A stretch of DNA of 64,000 nucleotides from Pseudisothecium myosuroides. Lineage: Eukaryota; Streptophyta; Bryopsida; Hypnales; Lembophyllaceae. Below are positions 35,485-47,451 of this stretch, piece by piece. Where the stretch lies: positions 39,523,724 to 39,587,723 of the forward strand of contig OX637287.1 in the NCBI GenBank assembly GCA_951799445.1, written 5' to 3'. Within the stretch, counting starts at the first letter, position 1. Each line of letters starts with the position of its first letter. The notes beneath the pieces were generated by a model that was not told the origin of the DNA, ran no database searches, and worked only from the letters and a program-made list of their open reading frames with translations. Position numbers and translations under genes: made by a program.

Positions 35485-37050
35485 TTATGTTTTACAAGTG
35501 AGAAGACAACTCTTTATATGCACATGGAGTGGTAGGAGGTAGAGCAATCCATGTGGGATAAATAAAATAGAATTTGTAGGTTCTCATGCACTCATAGTTA
35601 AGTCAAAAACAAAGAATCGTGTTAAAAGTAGAATTTTAGACCTTGTTTACGCATATTAAAATAACTTTTTTCAAAAAACCTTGAACTAAAATAATTGTTA
35701 AATGAAGATAAGTCTCACCTCCAAAAATCCGTTTGGGATTTTGAATCTCCAATCAAAAGTTATGAATAAATTCTGGAGAGGATTTTTAATGGACATTTTC
35801 TACAAAGTCATTTTAAAATCCATTCCAACCCCTCTCCGAATTTTATTCATAACTTTTGATTCGAGATTTAAAATCCCAAACGGATTTTTGGAGGTGAAAC
35901 TTATCTTCATTTAACAACTTTTTTTAGTTCAAAGTTTTTTGAAAAAAGTTATTTTACTATGCCTAAACGAGGTATGAAATTCTACTTTTAACCCCTAAAG
36001 TTCTATGACTATGTTTTCACCAAAAACACTCAAAAACTGCCATTTTTAGTCCGAGTACTAAATTCTTGAAAAAAAAACTTTTTTGACACATGCAACCATA
36101 GGATCTTATAGTAAACTAGTTTTAGAAGATGTGCAAAAAAATTCAGAATTTTCCACCATGTGGACTGGAAGATATTAGCATTTGAATTGGCAAAAATCCT
36201 TTTTTTGTCCCTGCAAAAAACAGGGCAGCTGCACTTCACAAGGTCACATATGTATGAAAAAATGTCCAAAATGGTGGTGCTTATTTGAATTCTTTTTCCT
36301 AAACAAGTTGGCTACATGCTTAAAATTTTTCAAATCATTTGGAATTGTACAACACATAAAAAAAAATAGTAAGTAGAAAGAAATAGAAAATGATCCAAAA
36401 TACTAAATTGTTAAGAATTTAATTATGGAATTGAAAAATGTCAATCCCAATAGTTGTAATGTTGTTATAAACAAACTTCATCCTATAATTTTATTTTTTT
36501 CAAAAAATATTAAAAATTGAGTTAAATAAACAACTTCAAAGTTTATTTCAGAGTAGAGAATCCATAAGTGCCCGCAAACTAAAAACCCTCATAACTTTTG
36601 ACTCATTGGTCGAAATGGAATGATTCAAAGCTTTCCACGTATATATAACTCTAAAAAAACAGTTTCAAATTTTTATTTTTGAAAAAAGTTTTTTCTTATC
36701 TGCCCAGACTGCCCAATTACGAAAAAAAGTATCATATTTGGCCATAACTTTTGACTCCTATTTCCAAATGTCATGAAATTTAGTGCATATGAAAGATATT
36801 CCTCACGCTCACCTTCTATTAAAATTTTAGCTTAAAATATGGAAATCTCTAGTCACACGTACCTGCCCAAATTTTCTATACAACCAAAAAAAGTATGTTG
36901 GTCCTTTAGAGGTTAACACAATTCTTTGTTTTTGACTTAACTATGAGTGCATGAGAACCTACAAATTGTAATTTATTTATCCCACATGGATTGCTCTACC
37001 TCCTACCACCCCATGTGTATATATAGAGTTATCTTTCACTTTGAAACCCA
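35485..37050. mobile_element. ~640-bp foldback element, split by TTAA element B
   Basis: Two arms of about 320 bp are inverted repeats centred near 35808. The left arm 35485-35807 runs from 'gtgagaagacaactcttta' through 'ggtaggaggtagagcaatcc', 'catgcactcatagttaag' and 'tccgtttgggattttgaa'. The right arm is 35811-35991 plus 36917-37050 and reads the same on the complement. Element B sits exactly in the right arm at its TTAA, and removing it restores symmetry. An RNA from this locus would be a long double-stranded hairpin. No target duplication was found. Confidence 0.8.
35992..36912 (+). mobile_element. TTAA-flanked element B, 921 bp
   Basis: Ends CCCCTAAAG and CTTTAGAGG, flanked by TTAA at 35988-35991 and 36913-36916. 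The pre-insertion site can be read from the opposite arm of the surrounding foldback ('ctacttttaacac' on the complement), showing a single TTAA that was duplicated on insertion. No open frame for a transposase. Closest to elements A (inverted) and D. Confidence 0.9.
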
Positions 37051-38754
37051 AAATAAGTTATTGATTGCAAATATTAACAAGGCATTAGTGTGTTACTCAT
37101 TGGATTCTTTGCCAACATCTTTCACTACAATATTTGATGATTTGTATGTCTAGTCCTAAAATTAAGAAAAGAAAATGGAACATACCAAATGTACTGTCAC
37201 TATCCCAATACCGAAGCTTACATAAATTAAGTGGGGATGAAAGTCGTGGATGAGGACTTCGGAGAGGAAAAGCCAGCCTCTCTGAAGGCTACTGAATGTT
37301 ATGTTTCTGGTGCCAGATTGCACCAGAAAAAAATAATTTAGCTAAAAGATGGTAAAAAGCCATGAAGTTTTCTGCCATAATACTTTGAATTAAAAAAAAA
37401 TCTTAGATGAAATTGCCGTATTTGGTGGATGAAAACAAAACTATAGACATGTGATATGTGCTAATGTAATATTTTCTATCCAATATGTGGATGTATGCTG
37501 GAATTTATAGCACCACTATAACATTTTATTTCGCCACTTTGGCATTTCATAAAAAATGAAAAAAAGCCTTCAAATTTATTACTCTAGGGTTGGATGCATT
37601 GGTTTGGCAAATGATATCAAGAACAAAATCATCTCGTTGGGTGAAAATACTAGCCCATTCTCTTTGTCAAATTGGCCTTATACTTGAAAGTTTGTTGGCT
37701 ACTATATGCTCCTCGCCAAAAAGTTTTATCCATTACCTTAAGTTAGGCTATTTGTGTTTTTTGTTTTTGTTTTTTTGTTACAATGAAATCTCTTGGATTG
37801 TGCGTCCTCCAGTCACGTTCTTGGTACTGTCAGAAAACTCTCCGCAAGGAGGAGTGCACAGGCTTTGTTTCGTGGCGTTCCGACCTTAGGAGTTGAAGAG
37901 ACCCCCATTGACACATTTTTTATTTGCCCTCTTGCGTAAGAGGTATGGGATTACAGACAGTTCATTTTATATCATTTACGTGATGCCTCTTCTATTTTGG
38001 ATCCTCACTATAGGATGGATTCAACACTGTGCATTTTTGACTCTAATCTACCTTGCAAATTTTACCCATTCAAGACCATCTAGCATAACCTTCGCAGCTT
38101 AGCATTATAGTTAATGTGGATATCATGTAATAGTCTGGTATTCTCTCACTCACGACCATAACAATCAATAGCATTGGTTGGTACTACCTTGATTCTACAG
38201 TGCAGCAGGGTGTGGGATATTCCACACACAACAATCCTTCATCAGTGACTACTAACAGGTAGAGGATGTAGAGGCTGTTGGATGTAGGATATTCCACACC
38301 CAAAATTGTAGAGTCAAGGCAATAGTAATTAATGCTACTAAATGTTTTGACCATTGGCCCGTGATCCGTATTTGTTAAGCCTTATAGGATGCACTCATTG
38401 ACTCAAGGAGGGTAACCTTACTCAAAGCACAATGCGATGCCACGAACCAGCCGCATCAGTCTTATAGAATTTGGTCTTAGGTTGATTTCATCTGGATGCC
38501 TTCACATGCGATGGCGTTTATAGAATTAGAGATACGGTTGTTTGGAATGGGCGAGGGCCCCTCCCTTGTGTGTTCTCTTAGTCTCTACTCTCTTCTCTTC
38601 TCCATTTTGTCCAGCCCCCATGGCTTGGTTGCTTGTATTTTTTTGTTTTGCAATGAATTACATTTGTTTCAAAAAAAAATCCAAGATAAGAATAGACCAA
38701 TAAGTTAATGTACAATAGGGTACGAGTGAAAATGGTGTTTTTGCATTCCTTGGG
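37051..38754. other. No gene identified; dispersed repeat and possible retro-tail
   Basis: 37310-37550 repeats the 28.9-29.1 kb sequence. At 38540-38690 the sequence 'gagggcccctccc...tgcaatgaatta.atttgtttcaaaaaaaaa' resembles the 3' end of the LINE-type insertion at 43109-43391 (in opposite orientation), so a 5'-truncated retroinsertion ending in the poly(A) at about 38671-38680 is possible. Small frames at 37590 and 37893 show no known domain. Confidence 0.4.
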
Positions 38755-39115
38755 AAAGAAATTTTACTACTGTCAACTTTGACACCTTCTTGAGGGCTGA
38801 ATTTTTTTTTCTTTACCATCAAGTTTTTGGCACGGGAATATTTCTATATTAATAACGTGTGTGCAAAATTTCAAGATCAAAATATTCACGTAAAAGTAGA
38901 TATTTGAAATCTACCAACATGTATAGTTGTGGAAACAAATTCACTACTATCAACTTTGACACTATCCCACGGACTAAAAAAACAATTTACCATGAAATTT
39001 TGGGCATGAAATCTTCTCTATAATATTAAAACGTGTGCCAAATTTCAAGGTCAAAAGATTCACACAAAAAAGATATTCTAATTCTACCAACATGTGTAGT
39101 TGTGAGAATGATTTT
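38755..39115. repeat. ~180-bp direct repeat, two copies
   Basis: Both copies contain 'tcactactatcaactttgacac', 'aatttaccat.aa.tttt.gg', 'cgtgtgcaaaatttcaag.tcaaa' and 'taccaacatgt.tagttgtg'. The first starts near 38760 and the second near 38940. They lie downstream (in gene sense) of the intact P450. Confidence 0.7.
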
Positions 39116-39498
39116 TATATATCCATGACTGTGAAATTTTATCCATAAAATGACACTATCCTAAGAGCGAAAAAGGTATGCACAACCCATATAGACCTTC
39201 TATCTAGAATTTCAAAGGCTAAAGCATAAGAAAAGTGTAGACATGGACATATTGTAAATGGACTAACAATCCATAAGAAGCATTCATACCCTCCAACATT
39301 CAAAGAAATTTGCAAGCAATATATATAGCTATGCATAAATATAAATTAAAAAAATTCACTCTACAATCAATATAAAAGAACATGATTATTACATAATTAA
39401 GAAATGACATTTTTTACATATCTATACAAAATGCGATACTTGCAAACAAATTGCACATCATATTTTATATATAAATAGTTATTTTGAATGGAATTAAT

Positions 39499-42466
39499 TT
39501 AATAAATGGACAAGCGAGCCTTTGGAATGGCAGTCAAAGGATGAGCTAACACATGCCCAACTCCTTCACCTTCTGACATATCTAAATCCATAGGCTGCAA
39601 ACCATTAGGAAGAGACCAATCAAAAGATTGCAGAAAAGTTGCAACTATAATGTGAACCAATGTTGAAGCTAGCATGATGCCTGGACATTGTCTCCGCCCA
39701 GCTCCAAATGGTAACACTTCAAAATTTTGGCCTTCAACCTGTATGTGAGCATGAGGCATCCCATCCAAAAATCTTTCAGGCTTGAAAGTCATAGGATCTT
39801 CCCACGTCCTTGGATCTCGAGCAATTGCTGCAACATTTACAAAAATCGGTGTTTTTGCTGGTATGTCGTATCCCAAAACCTTACAAGGTTCTTCACTCAC
39901 ATGAGGAAGCAACATTGGAAATACTGGGTGAAGACGAAAGGTTTCTTTGACAATGGCTTGTAAATATTTCAGGTTAGGAACATCTGCTTCTTCCACTCTT
40001 CGAGACTTGCCTACAATAGTGTCAAGCTCTTCTTGGACCTTCTTCATTACAATGGGATTGCGAATGCATTCTGCAATTGCCCATTCTATTGTATCGGTAG
40101 TAGTATTTATACTTGCTGCAAAGGCATCCTATTTTTCAAAAGAAAAACAAAAGATTAAAGGCGTCTTATTAAAAACCTATTCAAAAGATGGAACTTGAAG
40201 TATTGAGATTAGCAATATAACTTTAGCACTTTGACTAGGAAATAGTAACCTTAGTATATGAATTTCATCATCAAACAAAACAAACAACCTCAACATGAAA
40301 ATACCTTCAAGTATTCCGCTTGTGAAATTATTTCACTTTTTCACTCAATAATTCAAATGGCGAGGTCTTTGTTACAAAAAAAATAATATACAATACATAA
40401 GCTTTTATTAACTTCTATTTAAGGAAAAAAGAATTGCACTCTTACCCATAATGTACTATTGACGTTGTCATTGTTAATGTCAAATTGTGATGTCTTGTCC
40501 TCCATTTGGTCCAAGAGGACATCTGCCATATCTTTGACAAAAATGGAACCACTCCTCCGTTGCTCAACATGCTCAGATATGATTGGAGACATGAAAGCAT
40601 CCATTCTCCCTCTCAACTCTCGCATTTGTCTTTCAAGCCCGAAGATGTCCATCCACTTCAACACAGGGATGAAGTCTCCTGGATTTATAATTTGAGAGTA
40701 CTTGGCAATGTCTACTAAATTCTTTCTAAAATTGCTCACTTGCTCAAGTTCTTCTTCATTATGTTTCTTCCCTGAAGCCACAAGCATGAAACGCCTTTTG
40801 AGAATCATGCGTGACATGATGTTAGTTATGGCTACTTCAATGTAAGTCCTCACAGACACCATTGTGACACCATCTTGGAGAATCACACGCATGACATGAG
40901 CGATTTCTTCTGTTCGCACATTTGCTGCTAGTTGAAGTTGTTTGTTGGTGCTAAGTTGTATGTGTAGTATCTTCTTCAAGTGTAGCCTCACCGGTGAGTC
41001 TGATACCATGGCTACATCTGATATCAAATATGTTCACAATTGTTAAAAAAAAGAAGATAATTTTCAAACTACAAAAATTAAATTGACTAAAATCAAATGA
41101 CTTTCAATGCAAGTTCAAAAACAAATGACTTTAGATTGGAAATATGAGTTAGACAATTGAAATGGTATTGAGGTTTACACATCCATTATTAGCACTATCC
41201 AAAATGCGATGTCCACATACATTTGGATCAAGAAGCGTAAAAGAAAATGACATATTGGTTGTCCAAGATGAAGACTATCAAAACATGAAAGTCTTGCTTG
41301 TGTGGGCGCTCTTTGTGTTGGCGCACAAGGAGGGGGTTTGTCCCTCTACTTGTTCCTAATGGGGATTAGGTCCATGGTTTGCCACGGTGGTGTCAAGTCT
41401 GTCCTAGCTGTGGCTTTTGAAGGCCATATGTTTAAAAAAAAAGAATGAAAGTCTATGAAAGTCTATTCTTGGTTTCTTGGTAGACCTTGAGACATTATCT
41501 TGAAAATTCATAACTTATTCATACATAGTCCATGTAATGCATATAAAAGTGCGTTGGAATCCTCTTGTGGTTTCTAACGAGGTCTAATAAAAATAATTCA
41601 AGTTTGGAAATATGAACTATGCTCAAATGTCATTAGTGTTGATTATAGGTGTGTATACCTTAATTTTTTTAAATTCCACCATCCTACTATTAACCATCTT
41701 AAGCATTCTAGACACTCAAGCTTCTATCTCTTTGATGTCTGAAAACAAAATGCAACGATCCAGAACAATAACCTCAACCAAACTCAATTTGTACAAATGG
41801 CAATCATTCCCTGAATAAGGAGAGACATGTCATTTTCCAAAACTTTGGGTCCGTCTAGCATTTATTTAGAGTTTTATGCTCTTAGCCTGTTCATTGAAGT
41901 TATATCCAACAACATGAAAATGGAGCCTTGTTGTGGAAACATCCCTCGGACCTGCACTCACTACCACAGTTTGTATGTTACTTCTCATAATAAGGTCGTA
42001 CTTTCACATTACATTCAACATCTTCACAGACAAGTTTGAATCTTATTCCCAAGGGGAGGAAGAGGAGGAAGAGGTAAACATCAGTACCTCCAGGAAGAAT
42101 CACATCTGCAAAAGAGGTTGCAATTCGGCCTGCAAAACTGGAGCCTCGAGTCTTGAGAATCTCCTCCGCTGCAGCAGGGGAGGTAGCCACCACAACTAGC
42201 CTTGGTCCCAGCCATAGGGACATCAATGGCCCATAAGTCTCGGCCAGTTTGGGAAAATCCCGTTGCGGGAATTTTCCCAACAAGTGCAAGGAACCGATGA
42301 CAGGGAGCCCCCGTGGGCCTGGAGGCAAATTCTTGTATTTGCTGCTTGTGAGCAACTTGGCAAGCAGAAGAAGGCCAAGCACCACTGCACTCACAACCTG
42401 CACAGCACCATCACCACATTCACGTGGTTGCGCACAGTAAGTAATAGTTTGATCAAACATTTTCAT
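39499..42466 (-). CDS. P450 locus 4: plant cytochrome P450 (CYP71-clan type), three exons
   Basis: Exons are 42466-42088, 41017-40446 and 40128-39499, with GT-AG introns. The joined product is 526 residues, normal for a microsomal plant P450. Visible: membrane anchor about 22-40, hinge PPGPRGLP 48-55, I helix about 319-333 ending TTTDTIEWA, K helix ETFR 379-382, FKPERF ending at 437, and heme loop FGAGRRQCPG 458-467 with Cys465 as iron ligand. Such enzymes sit on the endoplasmic reticulum and hydroxylate small metabolites with a reductase partner; the substrate cannot be told. Oddities: the I-helix consensus (A/G)GxDT reads ASINT, with Asn for the acid, and the helix-C Trp-Arg pair is changed (PVRLHLKK). 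The start at 42466 gives an MKM start; 42487 and 42460 are alternatives. Expression and activity are unproven. Confidence 0.82.
41294..41444 (+). mobile_element. 151-bp poly(A) retroinsertion in P450 intron 1
   Basis: Absent at the corresponding place in locus 3 (25348-25360). Flanked by the duplication ATGAAAGTC (41285-41293 and 41445-41453), with a nine-base A run before the right copy. These are the marks of an L1-type retroinsertion, either SINE or truncated LINE. No tRNA-like boxes were seen. Confidence 0.75.
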
Positions 42467-43094
42467 TGAGACTCCACTGATATCCACACATTCATATGGT
42501 TATGCTTAGTGTAGAATAATCTAGTCTGGGCACATTTTTGAGATTTAACTGATAACTGCACAAGCAATCTGTGGAGCATAGTGACTACTTTGAGAAAAAA
42601 GCATTTTGAGACGAAACTGCCATGTACCCATTCCTATATATGGTTGCACATAGTTTCTAGTTTCAGCAAATTTTTGAGACTAAACTGTAGTTGATATGCA
42701 AAAGGGAGAGCCTGCATAGGATTGCTTGGATAAGAGAAACGTACACTCCAAGCTCCAGAGGGCATCATCATTGTGGCCATGGCCGTGAAGATTGATGGAC
42801 AGGCTCGCACAATTGGAATGCAAGCGAGCAAGTGATGTTCTGGAAATACTCAGAGTTCACAGACACAGGACTTCAGTGTTAGAAGCTCAAATGGCTCCAA
42901 GTGCACATTGTTGCTCAAACAAAATGAGAGACAGTCAGTTTGCTTATGGCACTGCATGTTGGCTCCCATTATAGAGCTAGGGTGCACGAACTCTAGTAAA
43001 ATGTTAAGAATTCAAGTGGACAAGACAAACGTGTCAGATTCTACAACCTGGTATTTTGAAATTATCTTTTTGAGTCACACTGACCATGTTGCAG
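42467..43094 (-). promoter_or_regulatory. Upstream region of P450 locus 4
   Basis: 42790-43060 is shared with loci 1 and 3. Repeated phrases 'ttgag...aaactga' and 'cacattcatatggtt' mark small local duplications upstream of the start codon. 'ctatatatgg' (around 42636) is a possible TATA region on either strand. No transcription start can be fixed. Confidence 0.4.
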
Positions 43095-43108
43095 GATTAT
43101 GAGTTTAT

Positions 43109-43391
43109 TTATTTATTTATTTTGAACAAATGGAACGAACCATTGCATTAAAAAAAACCAAGAACAACAACCAAGCTCAAGAGCTAGACAATGAAGAGAT
43201 AAGAGCAAGAGCCAAAAAGAAACCAAGAGAACTACTGAAACAAGCAAAGGGGAGGGCCCTTCTTGTTCCAGATAATGCATGAGTCTAGCCTACTAGCAAG
43301 AACAGGAGAGTGGATCCAAATGTTATCAAATCTATCCCAGATGGTAGAAGCTTGTTGGGGCGCTGTTGAGCCCCTATTTGTGCCTTTAATT
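43109..43391 (-). mobile_element. 5'-truncated LINE-type insertion, 283 bp, 14-bp TSD
   Basis: Flanked by GATTATGAGTTTAT at 43095-43108 and 43392-43405. On the minus strand it ends in an (A)AATAAATAAATAAA tail next to the left duplication. The uninterrupted target is recognisable from the related sequence at 14812-14850. The interior reads as the 3' end of a plant LINE-like transcript ('aatgcaatggttcgttcc' near its end). Confidence 0.85.
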
Positions 43392-43539
43392 GATTATGAG
43401 TTTATGACCCATAGAAAGTGGATAGTATTAAATATTAGTGTTGTACTGTACAGTATGTGCCCATTTATTTGAATTGATGAGGGTGCATCTGTACTATGTA
43501 CGATATGTGTAACTTTACACTTGAAAGAAATGGTGGTAA

Positions 43540-44802
43540 GGTAGGAGGTCCTTAAATGGAGCGGGCATTAACCCCTAAAGGCCCAAGGCCTTTTTTCTGC
43601 CAAAAAACACTCAAAACTGCCAAATCTATAGCAAAGAGTAAAAAAAAATTTAAAATGTTTTTTTTGAACATCTAACCGTAGGATCTTACACCTAACTAGT
43701 ATAAGAATGTATGGAAAAAATTTCAGAATTTTTGACGGCACAAATTGCAAGAAATCTGCATTTAAAGTGAAAAAAACAAGTTTTTCAGCACATTGCAAGA
43801 CTAGATTTTTTGACTTTATACATTTTTAACTTAAATTTTTTGCACTACAGCGTTTTGAGCTTTAAATCTTTATAGTAGAGAATTGAGTTGAGAGTCTAGG
43901 AAAAAATAAAATCCAAAAAAACTTAATTATCATTCTTAAAAAAATCGTTAAGTAGAAGTAGGTACTAGATAGAAGGAAAATTTAAAATATTCATATATTT
44001 TAGATGGAATTAAAATACACTAATTCCAATGGTGAGATTGTTCTAGCAAGTAAATCAAAAAATTCCATGCAAAAAAAAAAAATTGAAAAATTTGAAAAAT
44101 TGCATTCAGAAATGAATCCTACAAGTTATTTTTTTCAAGAAGATGCTCTAACTGCCCGAAAAACAAGAATGTCCATAACTTTTGCATAACAAATCCAAAT
44201 TAAATGAATCAAAGCTTTCCAAATAGACAAAAATATAATCTATCAGAAAAAAAATACTAAAAAAAATTCAAATTTTTGTCCGTTTTTTTTTTGCTGCCCG
44301 GGCTGCCCGCCGTCCCCTGTTTTGAGCTCATTTGGTCATAACTTTTTTCCCCAGGCACCGATTGTGAAAAAAATTATATTCCCACAAAGCTAATCAGATT
44401 TTCTACCTCGAAAAAAAGTTTCAAAAAATCAGAAGAAAATTTCAGCCCGTAGGTACTTGCCCCAAAACGCATTTGTCCCCCGAAGGGACAACGGTCCTTT
44501 GGGGGTTAAAATGGAGCCCTAACTGAAATGTAAATTGTTTGTACATGTTATTTTTTTATAGCCTCCATCAATATATAGACTGTGTACATTTTAGCTAGGG
44601 CACCATTTTAGAGCCCTATGCCATTTCAACTTCAAATTTTTTTAACTAATTCAAAAAAGCATGAAAAAATATGAAATGACTTGGGTTAGATGTCAGTTCA
44701 ATCTGTTATTCAAGGAAAATTGACTAAAAAAAATTTCAAGATATTTCACCTCCTCAAAATTCAGTTCCAGCCCTTAAATGCTCCATTATAGGACCTCCTA
44801 CC
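43540..44802. mobile_element. Inverted-repeat element G, split by TTAA element C
   Basis: Left end GGTAGGAGGTCCTTAAATGG and right end complement GGTAGGAGGTCCTATAATGG, about 24 bp of inverted repeat. The related unoccupied site 'aatggtggtaatgccctgcac' at 45868 indicates insertion after 'gtggtaa'. The duplication appears to be about 3-4 bp (TAA/TTA-like) and imperfect, so the superfamily is uncertain (PIF/Harbinger possible). Without element C it is about 325 bp. Confidence 0.65.
43572..44505 (+). mobile_element. TTAA-flanked element C, 934 bp
   Basis: Ends CCCCTAAAGGCCC and CCTTTGGGGG, flanked by TTAA at 43568-43571 and 44506-44509. Forms a subfamily with element E: both begin 'ggcccaaggccttttttctgcc' and end near 'gaagggacaacg'. 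Nested in element G. No transposase. Confidence 0.85.
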
Positions 44803-44832
44803 TTATTGCCCTGCAGAGTATGTAACACTTAA

Positions 44833-45767
44833 CCCCTAAAGGTTTTTGACTATGTTTTCACCAAAACCGCTCCAAAACTGCCATTTCTAATACAAGTACC
44901 AAATTTTAGAAAAAAAACATTTTTGAACACATGTAACCGTAGGATCTTGTAGTACACTAGTTTAAGAAGATGTGGAAAAAATTTCAGAATTTTCCACCAT
45001 GTGGATTGCAAGATATTAGCGTTTGAGTTGACAAAAACCCTTTTTTTGTCCCTGCAAAAAAACGGGCAGCTGCCCTTCACAAGGTCACATTTGTATGAAA
45101 AAATGTCCAAAATGGTGGTTACTCTTTGGATTCATTTTTCAAGTCAAGTTGGATACATGCTTGAAAATTTTTAGGTCATTTGGAATTGTTCAACATATAG
45201 GAAAAAAATAATAAGTAGAAAGAGGTAGAGAATGACTCAAAATACTAAATTGTCAAGAGTTTTGTTATGGAATTGAAAAATGCCAATCCCAACGGTTGTA
45301 ATGTTGTTATAAACAATCTACACCCAATTTTTTTATTTTTTTCCAAAAATATTGAAAATTGAGTTAAATAAAGGACTTCAAAGTTTATTTTAGAGTAGAG
45401 ATTCCATAACTACACTCAAACTAAGAATCCTCATAACTTTTGACTCATTAATCCAAATGGAATGATTCAAATCTTCCCATGTATATATAAATCTAAAGAA
45501 CCAATTTCAAATTTTAATTTTTCAAAAAAGTGATTTTTAAAGAATTTTTTTCAGCTGCCCGGGCTGCCCGCCGAACGTGGAAAATTACATATCATGCAAT
45601 AACTTTTTAACCATGTAGTCAAAAGTTATGAAAATTGTTGGGCCTTAAAGCTACACCTCGGGCACATCTTGTGTGAAAATTTCAAAGAAAAATAATAAAA
45701 TTTCCATTCGTAGTGAGCTGCCCAAAATCGCTATGTTGCCAAAAAATGGTGTTTGGTCCTTTAGGGG
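44833..45767 (+). mobile_element. TTAA-flanked element D, 935 bp
   Basis: Ends CCCCTAAAGG and CCTTTAGGGG. Left TTAA at 44829-44832; the right side reads TAAA, one base lost. A paralogous empty site ('gtacgtaacacttaaaaagaaatggtgg' at 45890-45917) shows the target carried one TTAA. Same subfamily as A and B. Confidence 0.85.
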
Positions 45768-46520
45768 TAAAAGAAATGGTGGTGATGAAATTTTTTGCCA
45801 AGGACTGGTTCCCTTGGTCCGCTGTACCTTTTTCTCTATCAAATGAAAATTGTCCATGTGTTTCAATGGTGGTAATGCCCTGCACAGTGAGTACGTAACA
45901 CTTAAAAAGAAATGGTGGCAATGCCCTGCACAGTACGTAACCCTTACAGAAGTTGGTAGGAGCTTATAAGTATAATACGTATGTAGGGTTGGCATGTCAC
46001 CAAGTGTACTCAATAATATTTCATTTGTAAGCATAGCAATGGGTGAACAGAAGGAGTAAAGTATGTACACCCACAGTCAACACTGTCCAAAATGCGACGC
46101 ATACAATTGGACAAAAAAGAAAAACGGAATTTTAGATATTGATTACTCAATGCCTTGTCCCACATGTCGCATGCTTGTGAGATCTCATTGGTGGAAGCAA
46201 AACTAGGGACGGAACTCATAAGAGTTCCATTTTAGACCAAATAGGGGTTTGATCTCTAGTTTTCTATATTTTTTCTATTCTAAGAGAAAGAACCCCCCAA
46301 TTTCTTCCAACTTTATGATTAATTCTACTGTCCACAAGATTTGTATAAATTTGCTAGTAAATTTTGTTTTTCAATACATGAAGTTTGCATTATACAGTGA
46401 CTCCCAAAAGTAGTTGGCCACCAAATGAATTGCTCTCATAAATTGAGAAATTGAAATTATGAAGTAAAATTTGGACACGTTGTCGTACAAAAGAGATTCT
46501 ACCTTCATGTGTAATTTCAC
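45768..46520. other. P450-neighbourhood repeat, no gene
   Basis: Contains two copies of 'ggtggtaatgccctgcacagt' / 'ggtggcaatgccctgcacagtacgtaac' and the block related to 14930-15150 and 41165-41230. Nothing codes. Confidence 0.45.
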
Positions 46521-46524
46521 TTAA

Positions 46525-47451
46525 CCCCTAAAGGCCCAAGGCCTTTTTTCTGCCAAAAAACACTCAAAACTGGCATTTCTATAGCAAAGAGTAAAGAAAT
46601 TTGAATTTTTTTTTTTTTGCACATCCAACTGTAGGATCTTACACCTAACTAGTATAAGAATGTGCGGATTTTTTTTTAGAATTTTTGATTGCACAAATTG
46701 CAAGATATCTGCATTTAAAGTGGAAAAAAATAAGTTTTTCAGCACAATGTGGGACTAGATTTTTTTACTTTAAACATTTTTAGCTTAAAATTTCTGCACT
46801 ATAGAGTTTTGAGCTTTAAATATTTATAGTGGAGAATTGAGTTGAGGGTTTAGGAAAAATAAAAAAAATAAAAAAAACTTAATTATCATTCTTAAAAAAA
46901 TTGTTGAATAGAAGTAGGTACAAGATAGAAGGAAAATCTAAAATATTCACATATTTTAGATGGAATTAAAATGGACTAATCCCAATGCTGAGATTGTTCT
47001 AGCAAGTAAACTAAAACATGCAAAAAAAATTTGAAAAATTTGAAAAATTGCATTCAGAAATGAATCCTACAAGTTATTTTTTTCAAGAAGATGCTCTAAC
47101 TGCCCGAAAAACAAGGATGTCCATAACTTTCTCATAACAAATCCATATGAAATGAATCAAAGCTTTCTAGATAGACAAAAATATAGTCTATGAGAAAAGA
47201 AATATTAAAAAAAATTCAAATTTTTGCAAATTTGTTTTTGTTGCCCAGATTGCCCCCCGTCCCTTGTTTTGAGCTTATTTGGTCATAACTATTGTTCTCG
47301 GGCACTGATTGTGAAAAAATTATATTCCCACAAAGCTTATGAGTTTTTCTATCTTCACAAAAAGTTTAAAAAAATCACGACAAAAATTCAGCCCGTAGGT
47401 ACCTGCCCGAAATCCCATTTGTCCCCTGAAGGGACAACGATCTTTTAGGGA
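46525..47451 (+). mobile_element. TTAA-flanked element E, 927 bp
   Basis: Ends CCCCTAAAGGCCC and CTTTTAGGGA, flanked by TTAA at 46521-46524 and 47452-47455. Very similar to element C over its length. No open frame of transposase size. Confidence 0.85.
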
